Origin: Mycobacterium sp.
GTDB lineage: Bacteria > Actinomycetota > Actinomycetes > Mycobacteriales > Mycobacteriaceae
Assembly: GCA_021732005.1 (NCBI GenBank)
Contig: JAKFVT010000005.1
Span: 17,407 to 81,406, forward strand
DNA: 64,000 nucleotides
Reading direction: 5' to 3'
Positions 7,443 through 15,133 of the stretch are shown in pieces. Below the pieces are notes generated by a model. The model worked only from the letters and a program-made list of their open reading frames with translations, was not told the DNA's origin and did not search any database. The position numbers were made by a program, and so were the translations under genes. Each line of letters opens with the position of its first letter. The stretch's first letter is position 1.

Positions 7443-8723
7443 ATGGGTTCGATCAAATCGGCGCTTGATGCGCTCGACGCGGCGGTCGAACTTGTGGGTG
7501 CAGCCGATATCGAGGCGTTGCCCGCGCCGGAACGCTTTGCGGCGCTCGAGCGGCTCGAGACGGCGATCCGCCGCCAGGTCGCGGTCTCGCACAGTCAGAT
7601 TGCACGCCTAGAGCGGTATGCAGGGTGCCCGCCGATCCCGGTGGTGCTGGCCGATGTGCTGCGGATCAGTCGCGGCGCGGCCCGGCGGCGGGTGCGTGAT
7701 GCCGAACAGTTGGCCCCGCGTACCGCGCTGACCGGGCAACCGCTGGCACCGTTGTTGCCGGCGACCGGTGAAGCCTGGAATGCCGGGCTTCTCGACTGCG
7801 AGCATGTACGGGTCATTCAGAAGTTCTTCCGGGACCTGCCTGATCATGTCGGGCCGGTCGAGATCGAGAAGGCCGAACGCACCCTGGCCCAGTACGCGCA
7901 GACGATGCGGCCCGATCAGCTGGAGAAGATCGCCGACCGCCTCGCCGTCCACCTCAACCCTGACGGCAGGTACTCCGAGCAAGACCGGGCCCGCAAGCGC
8001 GGCTTCCAATGGTGCGGCGGTCAGCGCGCCGACGGGATGAGTGTTGGGAAACTGGTCGCCGACCCACACTTGCGGGCAATGCTCGACGCCTGGCTGGCGA
8101 AATTCGCCGCCCCTGAACCCGAGGACACCCGAACCCACCCACAACGCCAACACGACGCGCTCACCACACTGGTGCAAGCCCGGCTCGGTGATCCGAAACT
8201 AGGCCGGCACAACGGCCTTCCCGTCACCATGATCGTCACCACCACCCTCCAAGAACTACAAGCCGGCGCCGGTCACGCCGTCACCGCGGGCGGCACCCTG
8301 ATCCCGATGACGGACCTGATCCGGGCCGCAACGCCCTCCTACAACTACCTAGCGGTATTCGACGGAGTCACCGGCCAATCACTGTGGCTGGGCCGCAGCA
8401 AGCGACTGGCGTCCGCTGACCAACGCATCATGCTGCTCGGCAAGTACCGCGGCTGCACCGCGCCAGGATGCACCGTCAACGGCTACAACAGCCAGGTCCA
8501 CCACGCCACCAAAGACTGGAAACACGGTGGCAGCACCGACATCGACGACCTCACCCTGGCCTGCAAATGCGACAACCTGCTGATCGAAAACGACGGCTGG
8601 ACCACCCATCAACTCCCCAACGGCCACACCCAATGGACCCCACCACCCGACGTACCGATGCGCGGCGGCACCAACGACTACCACCACCCCGAACGTTTCC
8701 TCGGGGAGTGGGAGGATCCGTGA
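7443..8723 (+). CDS. DUF222 / HNH-type protein of the REP13E12 family
   Basis: The 426-residue protein has the DUF222 helical region (about residues 5-300) with the conserved blocks RFAALERLETAIRRQVAVSHSQI, LRISRGAARRRVRDAEQL and RKRGFQWCGGQRADGMSVG. The C-terminal HNH-like region starts at CTAPGC and continues through QVHHATKDW. It matches the 13E12 repeat family of M. tuberculosis, which are DNA-damage-induced genes and one of which is the integration site of phage phiRv1. The canonical Asn and the last His pair of HNH are not kept (DDL, CKCDNLL). I chose ATG 7443 from the promoter geometry. The upstream in-frame TTG at 7413 lies inside the -35 motif. A paralogue is at 50096-51457. Confidence 0.88.
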   Translation: MGSIKSALDALDAAVELVGAADIEALPAPERFAALERLETAIRRQVAVSHSQIARLERYAGCPPIPVVLADVLRISRGAARRRVRDAEQLAPRTALTGQPLAPLLPATGEAWNAGLLDCEHVRVIQKFFRDLPDHVGPVEIEKAERTLAQYAQTMRPDQLEKIADRLAVHLNPDGRYSEQDRARKRGFQWCGGQRADGMSVGKLVADPHLRAMLDAWLAKFAAPEPEDTRTHPQRQHDALTTLVQARLGDPKLGRHNGLPVTMIVTTTLQELQAGAGHAVTAGGTLIPMTDLIRAATPSYNYLAVFDGVTGQSLWLGRSKRLASADQRIMLLGKYRGCTAPGCTVNGYNSQVHHATKDWKHGGSTDIDDLTLACKCDNLLIENDGWTTHQLPNGHTQWTPPPDVPMRGGTNDYHHPERFLGEWEDP

Positions 8724-8740
8724 ACACGGCCGCCGAGCCA

Positions 8741-8769
8741 TTGACAGATTCTCGAACGTGCGTTCGAAT
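8741..8769 (+). promoter_or_regulatory. promoter with perfect LexA SOS box (box at 8752-8767)
   Basis: TCGAAC-GTGC-GTTCGA at 8752-8767 matches the mycobacterial SOS box TCGAAC-N4-GTTCGA exactly. It sits between a consensus -35 TTGACA (8741-8746) and a -10-like TCGAAT (8764-8769, 17-base spacer), so LexA binding would block RNA polymerase. The geometry places the transcription start at 8776, the A of the ATG of the downstream gene, giving a leaderless message. The M. tuberculosis homologue Rv2578c is a known LexA-regulated gene. Confidence 0.88.
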
Positions 8770-8775
8770 AGAACG

Positions 8776-9792
8776 ATGCGGTGGAGCGGCCAGGGGATAG
8801 CGGTCGACGACGGCGCGTTGCCCGGCCTGCAACGCATCGGGTTCGTCCGCAGCGTCCGCACCCCGCAGTTCGAGGGCATCACTTTTCATGAGGTGCTGTG
8901 CAAGTCGGCGCTGAACAAGATTCCCGCCGCCTCGATGTTGCCGTTCACGTACACGGTCAACGGCTACCGCGGTTGCGCGCACGCGTGTCGGTACTGCTTC
9001 GCCCGGCCCACACACGAGTACCTCGAACTCGATCCCGGCGACGATTTCGACAGCGAGATAGTGGTGAAGACCAACCTCGTCGAGGTGCTACGGCGGGAAC
9101 TGGGCCGACGGTCCTGGCGCCGCGAGACCGTGGCGTTGGGCACCAACACCGACCCGTATCAGCGGGCCGAGGGCCGCTATGCACTGATGCCGGGCATCAT
9201 CGGGGCGCTGGCGGACTCGGGCACGCCGATGTCGATCTTGACCAAGGGAACCCTGCTGCGCCGCGATCTGGACCTGATAGTAGATGCAGCACAGCATGTT
9301 TCGGTGTCAGTCGCGATCTCACTGGCCGTCGGTGACCCCGATCTGCACCGCGACGTGGAGCCGGGAACGCCGTCCCCGCAGGCGCGGCTCGGCCTGATCG
9401 CCGCTGTGCGTGAAGCCGGGCTGGACTGCCACGTGATGGTCGCGCCGGTGCTGCCGTATCTGACCGACTCGGCCGAGCACCTCGACAGCCTGCTTGGGCA
9501 GATCGCTGCCGCGGGTGCCACCGGCGTCACGGTATTCGGTCTGCACCTGCGCAGCTCGACGCGCGGAGTGTTCATGAGCTGGCTGGCGCGGTCACATCCC
9601 GAACTCGTTGCGCCCTACCGCCAGTTGTACCGGCGCGGCGCTTACCTGCCGGCCGACTACCGAGACATGTTGCGGCAGAGGACTGCACCGCTGGTCGCCA
9701 AGTACAAGCTCGGCGGTGATCGCCGATTGTTCACTCCGGTCTTCCCGCCCGAACCGGTCGCCCAGCCCGAGCCCCAGCCGACGCTGTTCTAG
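8776..9792 (+). CDS. SOS-regulated radical SAM protein (Rv2578c-like)
   Basis: The 338-residue protein has the radical SAM cluster motif CxxxCxxC at Cys67, Cys71 and Cys74 (GCAHACRYCFARPTHEYLE), followed by VALGTNTDPYQRAEG and ILTKGTLLRRDLDLI, as in the SplB-related Rv2578c family. Such enzymes bind a 4Fe-4S cluster and S-adenosylmethionine to start radical chemistry. Control by LexA points to a role in DNA repair or damage tolerance, but no substrate is known. I rejected the longer frame from 8758 because its start lies inside the SOS box. The protein ends in a Pro/Gln-rich tail. A PafBC-driven HNH gene ends 52 bases upstream. Confidence 0.88.
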   Translation: MRWSGQGIAVDDGALPGLQRIGFVRSVRTPQFEGITFHEVLCKSALNKIPAASMLPFTYTVNGYRGCAHACRYCFARPTHEYLELDPGDDFDSEIVVKTNLVEVLRRELGRRSWRRETVALGTNTDPYQRAEGRYALMPGIIGALADSGTPMSILTKGTLLRRDLDLIVDAAQHVSVSVAISLAVGDPDLHRDVEPGTPSPQARLGLIAAVREAGLDCHVMVAPVLPYLTDSAEHLDSLLGQIAAAGATGVTVFGLHLRSSTRGVFMSWLARSHPELVAPYRQLYRRGAYLPADYRDMLRQRTAPLVAKYKLGGDRRLFTPVFPPEPVAQPEPQPTLF

Positions 9793-9824
9793 GTCGCGGC
9801 CGCGCCGCTCCGCTGTTCTAGGTC
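9783..9824. repeat. short direct repeat carrying both convergent stop codons
   Basis: GCTGTTCTAGGTC occurs at 9783-9795 and again at 9812-9824, a period of 29 bases, each followed by a CGGCCGCG-like sequence. The TAG in the first copy ends the radical SAM gene. The CTA in the second copy is the stop (TAG, minus strand) of the acyl-CoA dehydrogenase. This looks like a local duplication at a convergent gene junction. Confidence 0.6.
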
Positions 9825-11077
9825 CGGCCGCGCTTGACCTGATTGAACGGCACACCCTTGTCGGCGGCCAGTTCACGGGGGAACCCCAGGATGCGTTCGG
9901 CGATCACGTTGCGAGCCATCTCGCTGCTACCGCCGCCCAGTGAGCCGGTCTGCCGCGACAGATACCGCACCCCGATATCGGCCAGGTCGGACAGGTCCCC
10001 GCCCTCGTCGACGACACCAGCGGTGCCGGCGATCGCCAGCGCGGTGTCGACCTCGAGTTCGGTGGTCTCAGCGTGAAAGAGCCGAATCAGTGTACCGGCG
10101 TTGGGCGGAAGTGAGCCGTTACCGATCCCTTGCCCGACATGGCTGATCAGCTGCTCCTTGACGATCCGGCGGACGAGGGCGCGCCCGGCCCGCTCTTGAG
10201 CGGCCGGGTTGTCGGATTGCCCAGTGCGCTCCATCAGGCCGATGTGGTCGGGCGGCATTTCGCTGGCGTTCTCCGCGCCGATGCCGCTGGCGAACTCCGA
10301 CCCGCCGCCCACCGCCCGGCGCTCATGAAACAGCTGGCGGGAGGCCACTTCCCAGCCCTTGTTGACCTCGCCGACCACGGCGTCAGCGCTCAGTTCCAGG
10401 CCGTCGAAGAATTCTTCGCAGAATTCCTCGTTGCCGTTGACCTCTTTGATCCGGCGCATCGTGATGCCGGGGGAGTCCAACGGCACCAAGAACATGGTCA
10501 GGCCCTCGTGTTTGGGCACCGTCCAGTCGGTTCGGGCCAGCATCAGGCCGTAGTCGGCGGCGAAGGCACTGGTGCTCCAGGTCTTCGCGCCGTTGACGAC
10601 CCAGGTGTCGCCGTGGCGATCGGCGCGTGTGATCACGCCGGCCAGATCGGAGCCGCCGCTGGGTTCGCTCAGCAGCTGGCAGAGGATCTCGTCACCGCGG
10701 ATCGCCGCCGAAATGCGTTCGCGTTTCTGGGCTTCGGTGCCCATGTCCAAGATGGTGGCCGCACAGATCGTGAAGGTCGGCACATTGAGGATCAGCGGCA
10801 TCTCGTAGCCGCGGCACTCGGCGTCGAATGCCTTCTGGTACGCGTGATCCAGCCCCAGTCCACCGTATTCACGGGGAAAGCAGATTCCGGCGAAACCGCC
10901 TGCGTACAAGCGCTTCTGGAGGTCCTTGGCGTGGTCCCAGGACGCTTGCTCGGCGCGCACCGAGAACGGCGGATGGTCGGGATCGATGGTCGGCATGTTC
11001 TCGGCCAGCCAGGCGCGTGCCCTCGCGGCGAAATCAGCGACTGATTCGGTGGCCGTGGAGATCGCGGTTTCGGTCAT
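9818..11077 (-). CDS. acyl-CoA dehydrogenase (FadE-like, probable large subunit of a heteromer)
   Basis: The 419-residue flavoprotein would oxidise an acyl-CoA to its 2,3-enoyl-CoA. Visible family features are CQLLSEPSGGSDLAG (acyl-CoA/FAD binding), TWVVNGAKTWSTSA, a middle beta domain (GLTMFLVPLDSPGITMRRI), and the C-terminal LGGGSSEMARNVIAERILGFPRE. At the position of the usual C-terminal catalytic Glu (YEGT in medium-chain enzymes) the sequence is GGGS. This is seen in steroid- and aromatic-type heteromeric FadE pairs. Start ATG 11077 overlaps the stop of the second dehydrogenase by four bases; the longer open frame upstream is antisense noise. Operon partner of the next two genes. Confidence 0.9.
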   Translation of the reverse strand: MTETAISTATESVADFAARARAWLAENMPTIDPDHPPFSVRAEQASWDHAKDLQKRLYAGGFAGICFPREYGGLGLDHAYQKAFDAECRGYEMPLILNVPTFTICAATILDMGTEAQKRERISAAIRGDEILCQLLSEPSGGSDLAGVITRADRHGDTWVVNGAKTWSTSAFAADYGLMLARTDWTVPKHEGLTMFLVPLDSPGITMRRIKEVNGNEEFCEEFFDGLELSADAVVGEVNKGWEVASRQLFHERRAVGGGSEFASGIGAENASEMPPDHIGLMERTGQSDNPAAQERAGRALVRRIVKEQLISHVGQGIGNGSLPPNAGTLIRLFHAETTELEVDTALAIAGTAGVVDEGGDLSDLADIGVRYLSRQTGSLGGGSSEMARNVIAERILGFPRELAADKGVPFNQVKRGRT

Positions 11078-12207
11078 GCCGAAGCTCCCTTTCGGTCGGC
11101 GCTCAACGCATACACCGCGCGGTGGTGCTCCTCCGGCGAACCGTACAGCGCGCGGTACAACGCGGTACGGCGCAAGAACAGGTGCAGATCGTGTTCCCAG
11201 GTGACGCCGATGCCGCCGTGCAGCTGCACACAATCCTGCAGCATCACCGGGGCTCTTTCGGCCACATAGGCTTTGGCGACGCTGACCAGTAGGGGGGCGT
11301 CATCCGAGCGCTGCGACACCGCGGCCACCGCGCCAGCCGTCGTCGCCCGGCACGCCTCGAACCACATCTTCATGTCCGCGAGCCGATGCTTGAGCGCCTG
11401 ATAGGACGCCAGCGGCCTGCCGAAACTGTGGCGATCGAACATCCACTGCGTGGTCATCGCCAGCACGGTGTCCAGAATCCCGACGATCTCCGCGCACTGC
11501 AGCACCAGCGCGACCTGCCGCTGCCGCTCGATGATCGCCGGCGTCTGCGCGGCATCGCCGACCACCGCGGCGTCGTCGACCTCCACACTGTTGAATTGCA
11601 CTCGGGCGTAACGCTTCACCATGTCCACCGAGCGTTGCTCGGTGATGGTCGTGCGGTCGGCGGGGACGAGGAACTGGCGGGGGCTGCCGTCGAGATCAGC
11701 TACCACCAGGAACACCCCGGCGTCGGTGCCTGCCTCGACGCGGTCCTTCACCCCGTCGATGCGGTAACCGGATCCGGTGCGCGTCGCGGTGACACCGGGC
11801 TGCAGCGGGCTCAGCGGCAGGCCTGGTTCGTAGACCGCCCAGGACGCCACGAGTTCACCGGACACCAGCGCGTCGATGGTGTCGCCGTGCCCCTCGGGCG
11901 CCTCGACCAGACCCGCCAGCACGACGCTGACCGGATGCAGCGGACCGGGCGCCACACTGTGTCCGATCTGTTCGGCCACCAACGCCAGGTCGGCCACACC
12001 GTCGCCCGAAACACTGCCGCCGCCAATGTCTTCGGGGACCAGCAGGCTGGCCCAGCCGAGCTCGGCAGCCCGTTGCCACCACTGCTCGTCGAACGAGGTG
12101 TCCGCGGCGTGCAGTTCCCGCACCCGGGTCAGCGAAGCCTCCTTCTCCAGGAAGGCCTGCGTCGTCGACGCGAACAACATCTGTTCGGGATTGGCGATTC
12201 CTGTCAT
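11074..12207 (-). CDS. acyl-CoA dehydrogenase (FadE-like, probable small subunit of a heteromer)
   Basis: This 377-residue acyl-CoA dehydrogenase starts with an N-terminal helical domain (QAFLEKEASLTRVREL). It includes LGWASLLVPEDIGG and a C-terminal CVQLHGGIGVTWEHDLHLFLRR block, typical of the shorter partner in alpha2-beta2 FadE complexes such as those of cholesterol side-chain degradation. The middle domain is less conserved. It is coupled by four-base overlaps both to the upstream amidohydrolase (12204-12207) and to the downstream dehydrogenase, so the three are almost certainly one transcript. The substrate is unknown; the neighbouring amidohydrolase and thioesterase suggest a ring or branched acyl-CoA. 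Confidence 0.87.
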   Translation of the reverse strand: MTGIANPEQMLFASTTQAFLEKEASLTRVRELHAADTSFDEQWWQRAAELGWASLLVPEDIGGGSVSGDGVADLALVAEQIGHSVAPGPLHPVSVVLAGLVEAPEGHGDTIDALVSGELVASWAVYEPGLPLSPLQPGVTATRTGSGYRIDGVKDRVEAGTDAGVFLVVADLDGSPRQFLVPADRTTITEQRSVDMVKRYARVQFNSVEVDDAAVVGDAAQTPAIIERQRQVALVLQCAEIVGILDTVLAMTTQWMFDRHSFGRPLASYQALKHRLADMKMWFEACRATTAGAVAAVSQRSDDAPLLVSVAKAYVAERAPVMLQDCVQLHGGIGVTWEHDLHLFLRRTALYRALYGSPEEHHRAVYALSADRKGASA

Positions 12208-13433
12208 GCGATGACAAGCGCAGGTACGTCGGGCTTGTGGACCGAGACATTGGGCACCTTGAACAGGTCGACCAGGTTGCCGCCCATCACTTTTCGCTGC
12301 TGTTCCTCAGTCAGGCCCTGAGCTTGCAGGTCGTCGACGAGGTTGATCGGATCGGCGAGGCCTTCGGGATGCGGCCAGTCCGAACCGAAGATGATGCGGT
12401 CGACACCGCACAGCTCCGACATCTTCTTGAAGTCGTCCTCCCAGAACGGGGCCACGTAGACGGCCCGCTTGAACGCCTCGATCGGGTCTTCTGGAAACTC
12501 CTGCGGCATCTTCGAATACACGTCTTTGAATTGGTAGAACAGGTAGGGCACCCACGACGCGCCGTTCTCGATCGACAGGATGCGCAGATCGGGGTTGCGG
12601 GTCAGCGCACCGTGGCACACCAGCGCGGCCATGGTGTCCTCGATGGGCCGCTTGCCCATCGCGACCATCCGGAACGACGTCGGCTTGAACGGCAGGAACT
12701 CGTCGGCGGGCTCCCAGTCGTTGAGGTACTCCGCGTAGCCGCTGTCGGAGGCATGCATGCACACCGGGATGCCGGCCTTGACACACGCGTCCCAGAACGG
12801 ATCGAACTCGGGCAGGCCCATTGAGCGGGACCCTCGGAAACCCGCGACGGGGGCCGGGCGGACCAGCACGGTTTTGGCGCCGCGCTCCAGGCACCATTCG
12901 AGCTCCTCGAGTGCCCGGTCGACGATGCTCAAGTTGATGACCGGGGTGGAGAAGATCCGGCCTTCGTAGTTGAACTGCCAGGTCTCATACATCCACTGGT
13001 TGAGCGCGTGAACGATGTCGAGGATCAGCTCGGGATCGTCCTTGAGCCGCTCCTCGACCAGGCTGGCCAGGGTCGGGAACATGATCGTGTAGTCCAGGCC
13101 CAGGCCGTCGAGAACCTCGAGGCGTGCCTCGGGATTGCGGAAGGCGGGGATGGCCTTCATCGGCTTGCCCATGATCTCGCGGAAACTCTTGCCCCCGCTG
13201 CCGTGCTTGAAGTAGTCCTCCTGCGCGCCGGGGCGGGCGACGACCTCGAAGGTCGGGTTGGGGATGTAGTCGCTGATCGTGTTGCGCACCACGATCTTGG
13301 TGCGGCCGTGGACGTCGATGTAGTCGATGACGCCCTTGCGGCTGTCCGGCAGGAATTGCGTCAGCGCTTCCTTCGGTTCGTAAAAGTGATTGTCGGCGTC
13401 GAACACGGGATAGGGAAGCTCGCGCGAGGGCAT
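12204..13433 (-). CDS. amidohydrolase-family (amidohydrolase 2) metal-dependent hydrolase
   Basis: The 409-residue protein opens with YPVFDADNHFYEP, the D-x-D-x-H-like first-strand motif of this TIM-barrel family. It also contains VCMHASDSGYAEY (metal-ligand His region) and RIIFGSDWPHPEGL near residue 355, with the conserved Asp and His of the last strand. Members include decarboxylases and hydrolases of aromatic or cyclic acids. ATG 13433 is preceded by GGAGG at a good distance. It is the first gene of an operon with two acyl-CoA dehydrogenases, which places it in a catabolic pathway. The exact reaction cannot be read from sequence. Confidence 0.88.
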   Translation of the reverse strand: MPSRELPYPVFDADNHFYEPKEALTQFLPDSRKGVIDYIDVHGRTKIVVRNTISDYIPNPTFEVVARPGAQEDYFKHGSGGKSFREIMGKPMKAIPAFRNPEARLEVLDGLGLDYTIMFPTLASLVEERLKDDPELILDIVHALNQWMYETWQFNYEGRIFSTPVINLSIVDRALEELEWCLERGAKTVLVRPAPVAGFRGSRSMGLPEFDPFWDACVKAGIPVCMHASDSGYAEYLNDWEPADEFLPFKPTSFRMVAMGKRPIEDTMAALVCHGALTRNPDLRILSIENGASWVPYLFYQFKDVYSKMPQEFPEDPIEAFKRAVYVAPFWEDDFKKMSELCGVDRIIFGSDWPHPEGLADPINLVDDLQAQGLTEEQQRKVMGGNLVDLFKVPNVSVHKPDVPALVIA

Positions 13434-13466
13434 GTCCGCCTCCAGAGAGTGTGATTGGTCGATATC

Positions 13467-13481
13467 GGTAATGACGTTACC
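13467..13481. promoter_or_regulatory. candidate TetR operator upstream of the amidohydrolase operon
   Basis: GGTAA-TGACG-TTACC is an inverted repeat with perfect 5-base arms, 33 bases upstream of the amidohydrolase start. Its 12-base core AATGACGTTACC recurs exactly at 14196-14207 in the tetR-thioesterase divergent gap. A further partial copy (ATGACGGTAC) follows it directly at 13482-13491. The divergently organised TetR gene lies between the two sites. Confidence 0.55.
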
Positions 13482-13540
13482 ATGACGGTACGCGGGCCGA
13501 TAGGTTGGTCGAAAAAGGGTGGTCTAGCAGCGAAGACGAG

Positions 13541-14161
13541 TCAGGGCAGCAAACCGCGGACACAGAATTCGTAGATGTGTTCGCCGTCGATGGGCACTCC
13601 GTTGAGTTCGGCGCCCAGGCTGCGCAGTCGCATGGCGCCGAGCACCGCCTGCATGATCAACGCCGCTGTGGTCTCGACTTCGAGGCCGGGCCGGAAGCTG
13701 CCCTCGTCGATGCCGCGGTTCAGGATTTCGCCGATCAACTCGTGCAGCGGCGACAGCACCCGGGCGTACTCCCGCGGCAGCGACTCGGCGAGGTGGTCGT
13801 TGTAATAGGTCAGACCGCGGTTGATGCTGTCCTGCTTGGTGGATTCGGCCGGGGTGCAGATGCGGTCGATCAACACGCGCATCGCCTCGGCGGCCGGCAG
13901 TGCGTCGGTCTCGGTGCGCCAGTGCTTGGTCGACTCGGCCATGATCGTGTCGATCAGCGCCAGCAGCAGCTCATCCTTTGTGGAAAAGTGCTGGTAGAAC
14001 GACCGCAACGACGTCTTTGAGCGCTCGACGACCTCGAGGACGGTGAAGTCGGTGCGGCCCGTCTCGGCCAGGATCGACAGCGCTGAGCGCATGAAGCGGC
14101 TCTCCCGGGAGTCCGGATCGGCGCGCACCGCCTCGGGCGATCGTTCGTTGGCCTTGGCCAT
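13541..14161 (-). CDS. TetR-family transcriptional regulator
   Basis: This 206-residue repressor has an N-terminal helix-turn-helix (residues about 22-68): RFMRSALSILAETGRTDFTVLEVVERSKTSLRSFYQHF with the FYQHFSTKDELLLALI end typical of TetR proteins. The ligand domain holds no recognisable motif. It lies between the amidohydrolase-dehydrogenase operon (same strand, downstream) and a divergent thioesterase. Identical AATGACGTTACC cores in front of both suggest that it represses both and itself, possibly responding to an acyl-CoA. That is inference from arrangement. Confidence 0.9.
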   Translation of the reverse strand: MAKANERSPEAVRADPDSRESRFMRSALSILAETGRTDFTVLEVVERSKTSLRSFYQHFSTKDELLLALIDTIMAESTKHWRTETDALPAAEAMRVLIDRICTPAESTKQDSINRGLTYYNDHLAESLPREYARVLSPLHELIGEILNRGIDEGSFRPGLEVETTAALIMQAVLGAMRLRSLGAELNGVPIDGEHIYEFCVRGLLP

Positions 14162-14192
14162 CGGGTCAGCTTATCGGTCGGGTTACAGTGAC

Positions 14193-14207
14193 GAGAATGA
14201 CGTTACC
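14193..14207. promoter_or_regulatory. second copy of the candidate TetR operator (tetR-thioesterase gap)
   Basis: The 12-base core AATGACGTTACC (14196-14207) is identical to that at 13470-13481. It lies 32 bases upstream of tetR and 29 bases upstream of the thioesterase start, a natural place for autoregulation and control of both divergent genes. A nearby GTGACG (14189-14194) gives a second partial half-site. Confidence 0.55.
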
Positions 14208-14236
14208 GTCTTGGAATGCGACAAGGTGAGGAACAC

Positions 14237-15127
14237 ATGACTGCGAATTCCGGGGAAGCCGTTCAGAACCCGTGGACGGTGGCGCGGCTGCTCGAACTCT
14301 TCGACGTCGAAGCCGACGGCCAGGATCGCTACATCGCTCCGACCGGTATCGCCGACGCCGACGAACGGCAGGTCGTCGAGGGCACCCAGGTGCTCGCGCA
14401 GGTGATCGTGGCGGCCGCAAAACGGTTCGGCGGCAAGTCGATTCGCTCGGTGCACAGTGTCTTCGCCCGCGCCGTGCTGGTGGGGCCGCCGGTCATCCTC
14501 GACATCGACGTCATCTCGGAAGGGCGCTCGACAGCCTCGGCGATCATCACCGCGTCGCAGAACGACAAGCGGTGCATGACGTTCACGGTGCTGGCCGATG
14601 TGCCCACCGCGGACGTGATCCGCCACCACCTGCCACGGCCGCAGGTGGCCGGGCCCGGTGAGGCGAACGTGTGCGAAATGCCTATGGGTGGAAGGCAAGT
14701 CAAGCTCGTCGACGTCATCGACATCAACAGCCCCGACGAGGTCGGGCCGCCGGAGGTCTACGCCTGGCTGCACTACGACCCCATCCCGGCGCGCGACGAT
14801 CTGGCCAAGGCCCTGATCGCCTACTTCACCGGCCATCTCGGCATCTCGACGACCATGCGCGCGCACGAAGGCATCGGCACCGCGCAGTCCCACTTCACGG
14901 TGTCGACCGCGCCGATGACGGTCACGGTCAGCTTCCACGAGCCGGTCAGCTGGACCGGCTGGCTGCTCTACACCCACGAAAGCACCCAGGTCGGTGCCGG
15001 CATGTCCTACATCCGCGGCGCGGTGCACACCGAGGACGGTGAGCTGATCGCGTCCTTCACCCAGGATGCGTTGATCCGGCCGCTGCGGACATCCGACAAC
15101 GCGATCGCTGCCGAAGCCCGGATCTAG
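14237..15127 (+). CDS. acyl-CoA thioesterase (TesB-type double hotdog)
   Basis: The 296-residue protein would hydrolyse acyl-CoA to free acid and CoA. Two hotdog-like halves are visible: the first with GTQVLAQVIVAAAKRFGGKSIRSVHSVFAR (central helix and strand, residues about 50-80), the second with FTGHLGISTTMRAHEGIGTAQSHFTVSTA and GMSYIRGAVHTEDGELIASFTQDALIR, the usual TesB C-terminal motif. ATG 14237 has an AGGTGAGGA ribosome site six bases upstream; the frame begins seven codons earlier without one. It is divergent from TetR and shares its operator, so it probably belongs to the same catabolic unit as the dehydrogenases. Confidence 0.85.
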   Translation: MTANSGEAVQNPWTVARLLELFDVEADGQDRYIAPTGIADADERQVVEGTQVLAQVIVAAAKRFGGKSIRSVHSVFARAVLVGPPVILDIDVISEGRSTASAIITASQNDKRCMTFTVLADVPTADVIRHHLPRPQVAGPGEANVCEMPMGGRQVKLVDVIDINSPDEVGPPEVYAWLHYDPIPARDDLAKALIAYFTGHLGISTTMRAHEGIGTAQSHFTVSTAPMTVTVSFHEPVSWTGWLLYTHESTQVGAGMSYIRGAVHTEDGELIASFTQDALIRPLRTSDNAIAAEARI

Positions 15128-15133
15128 CGTCCG

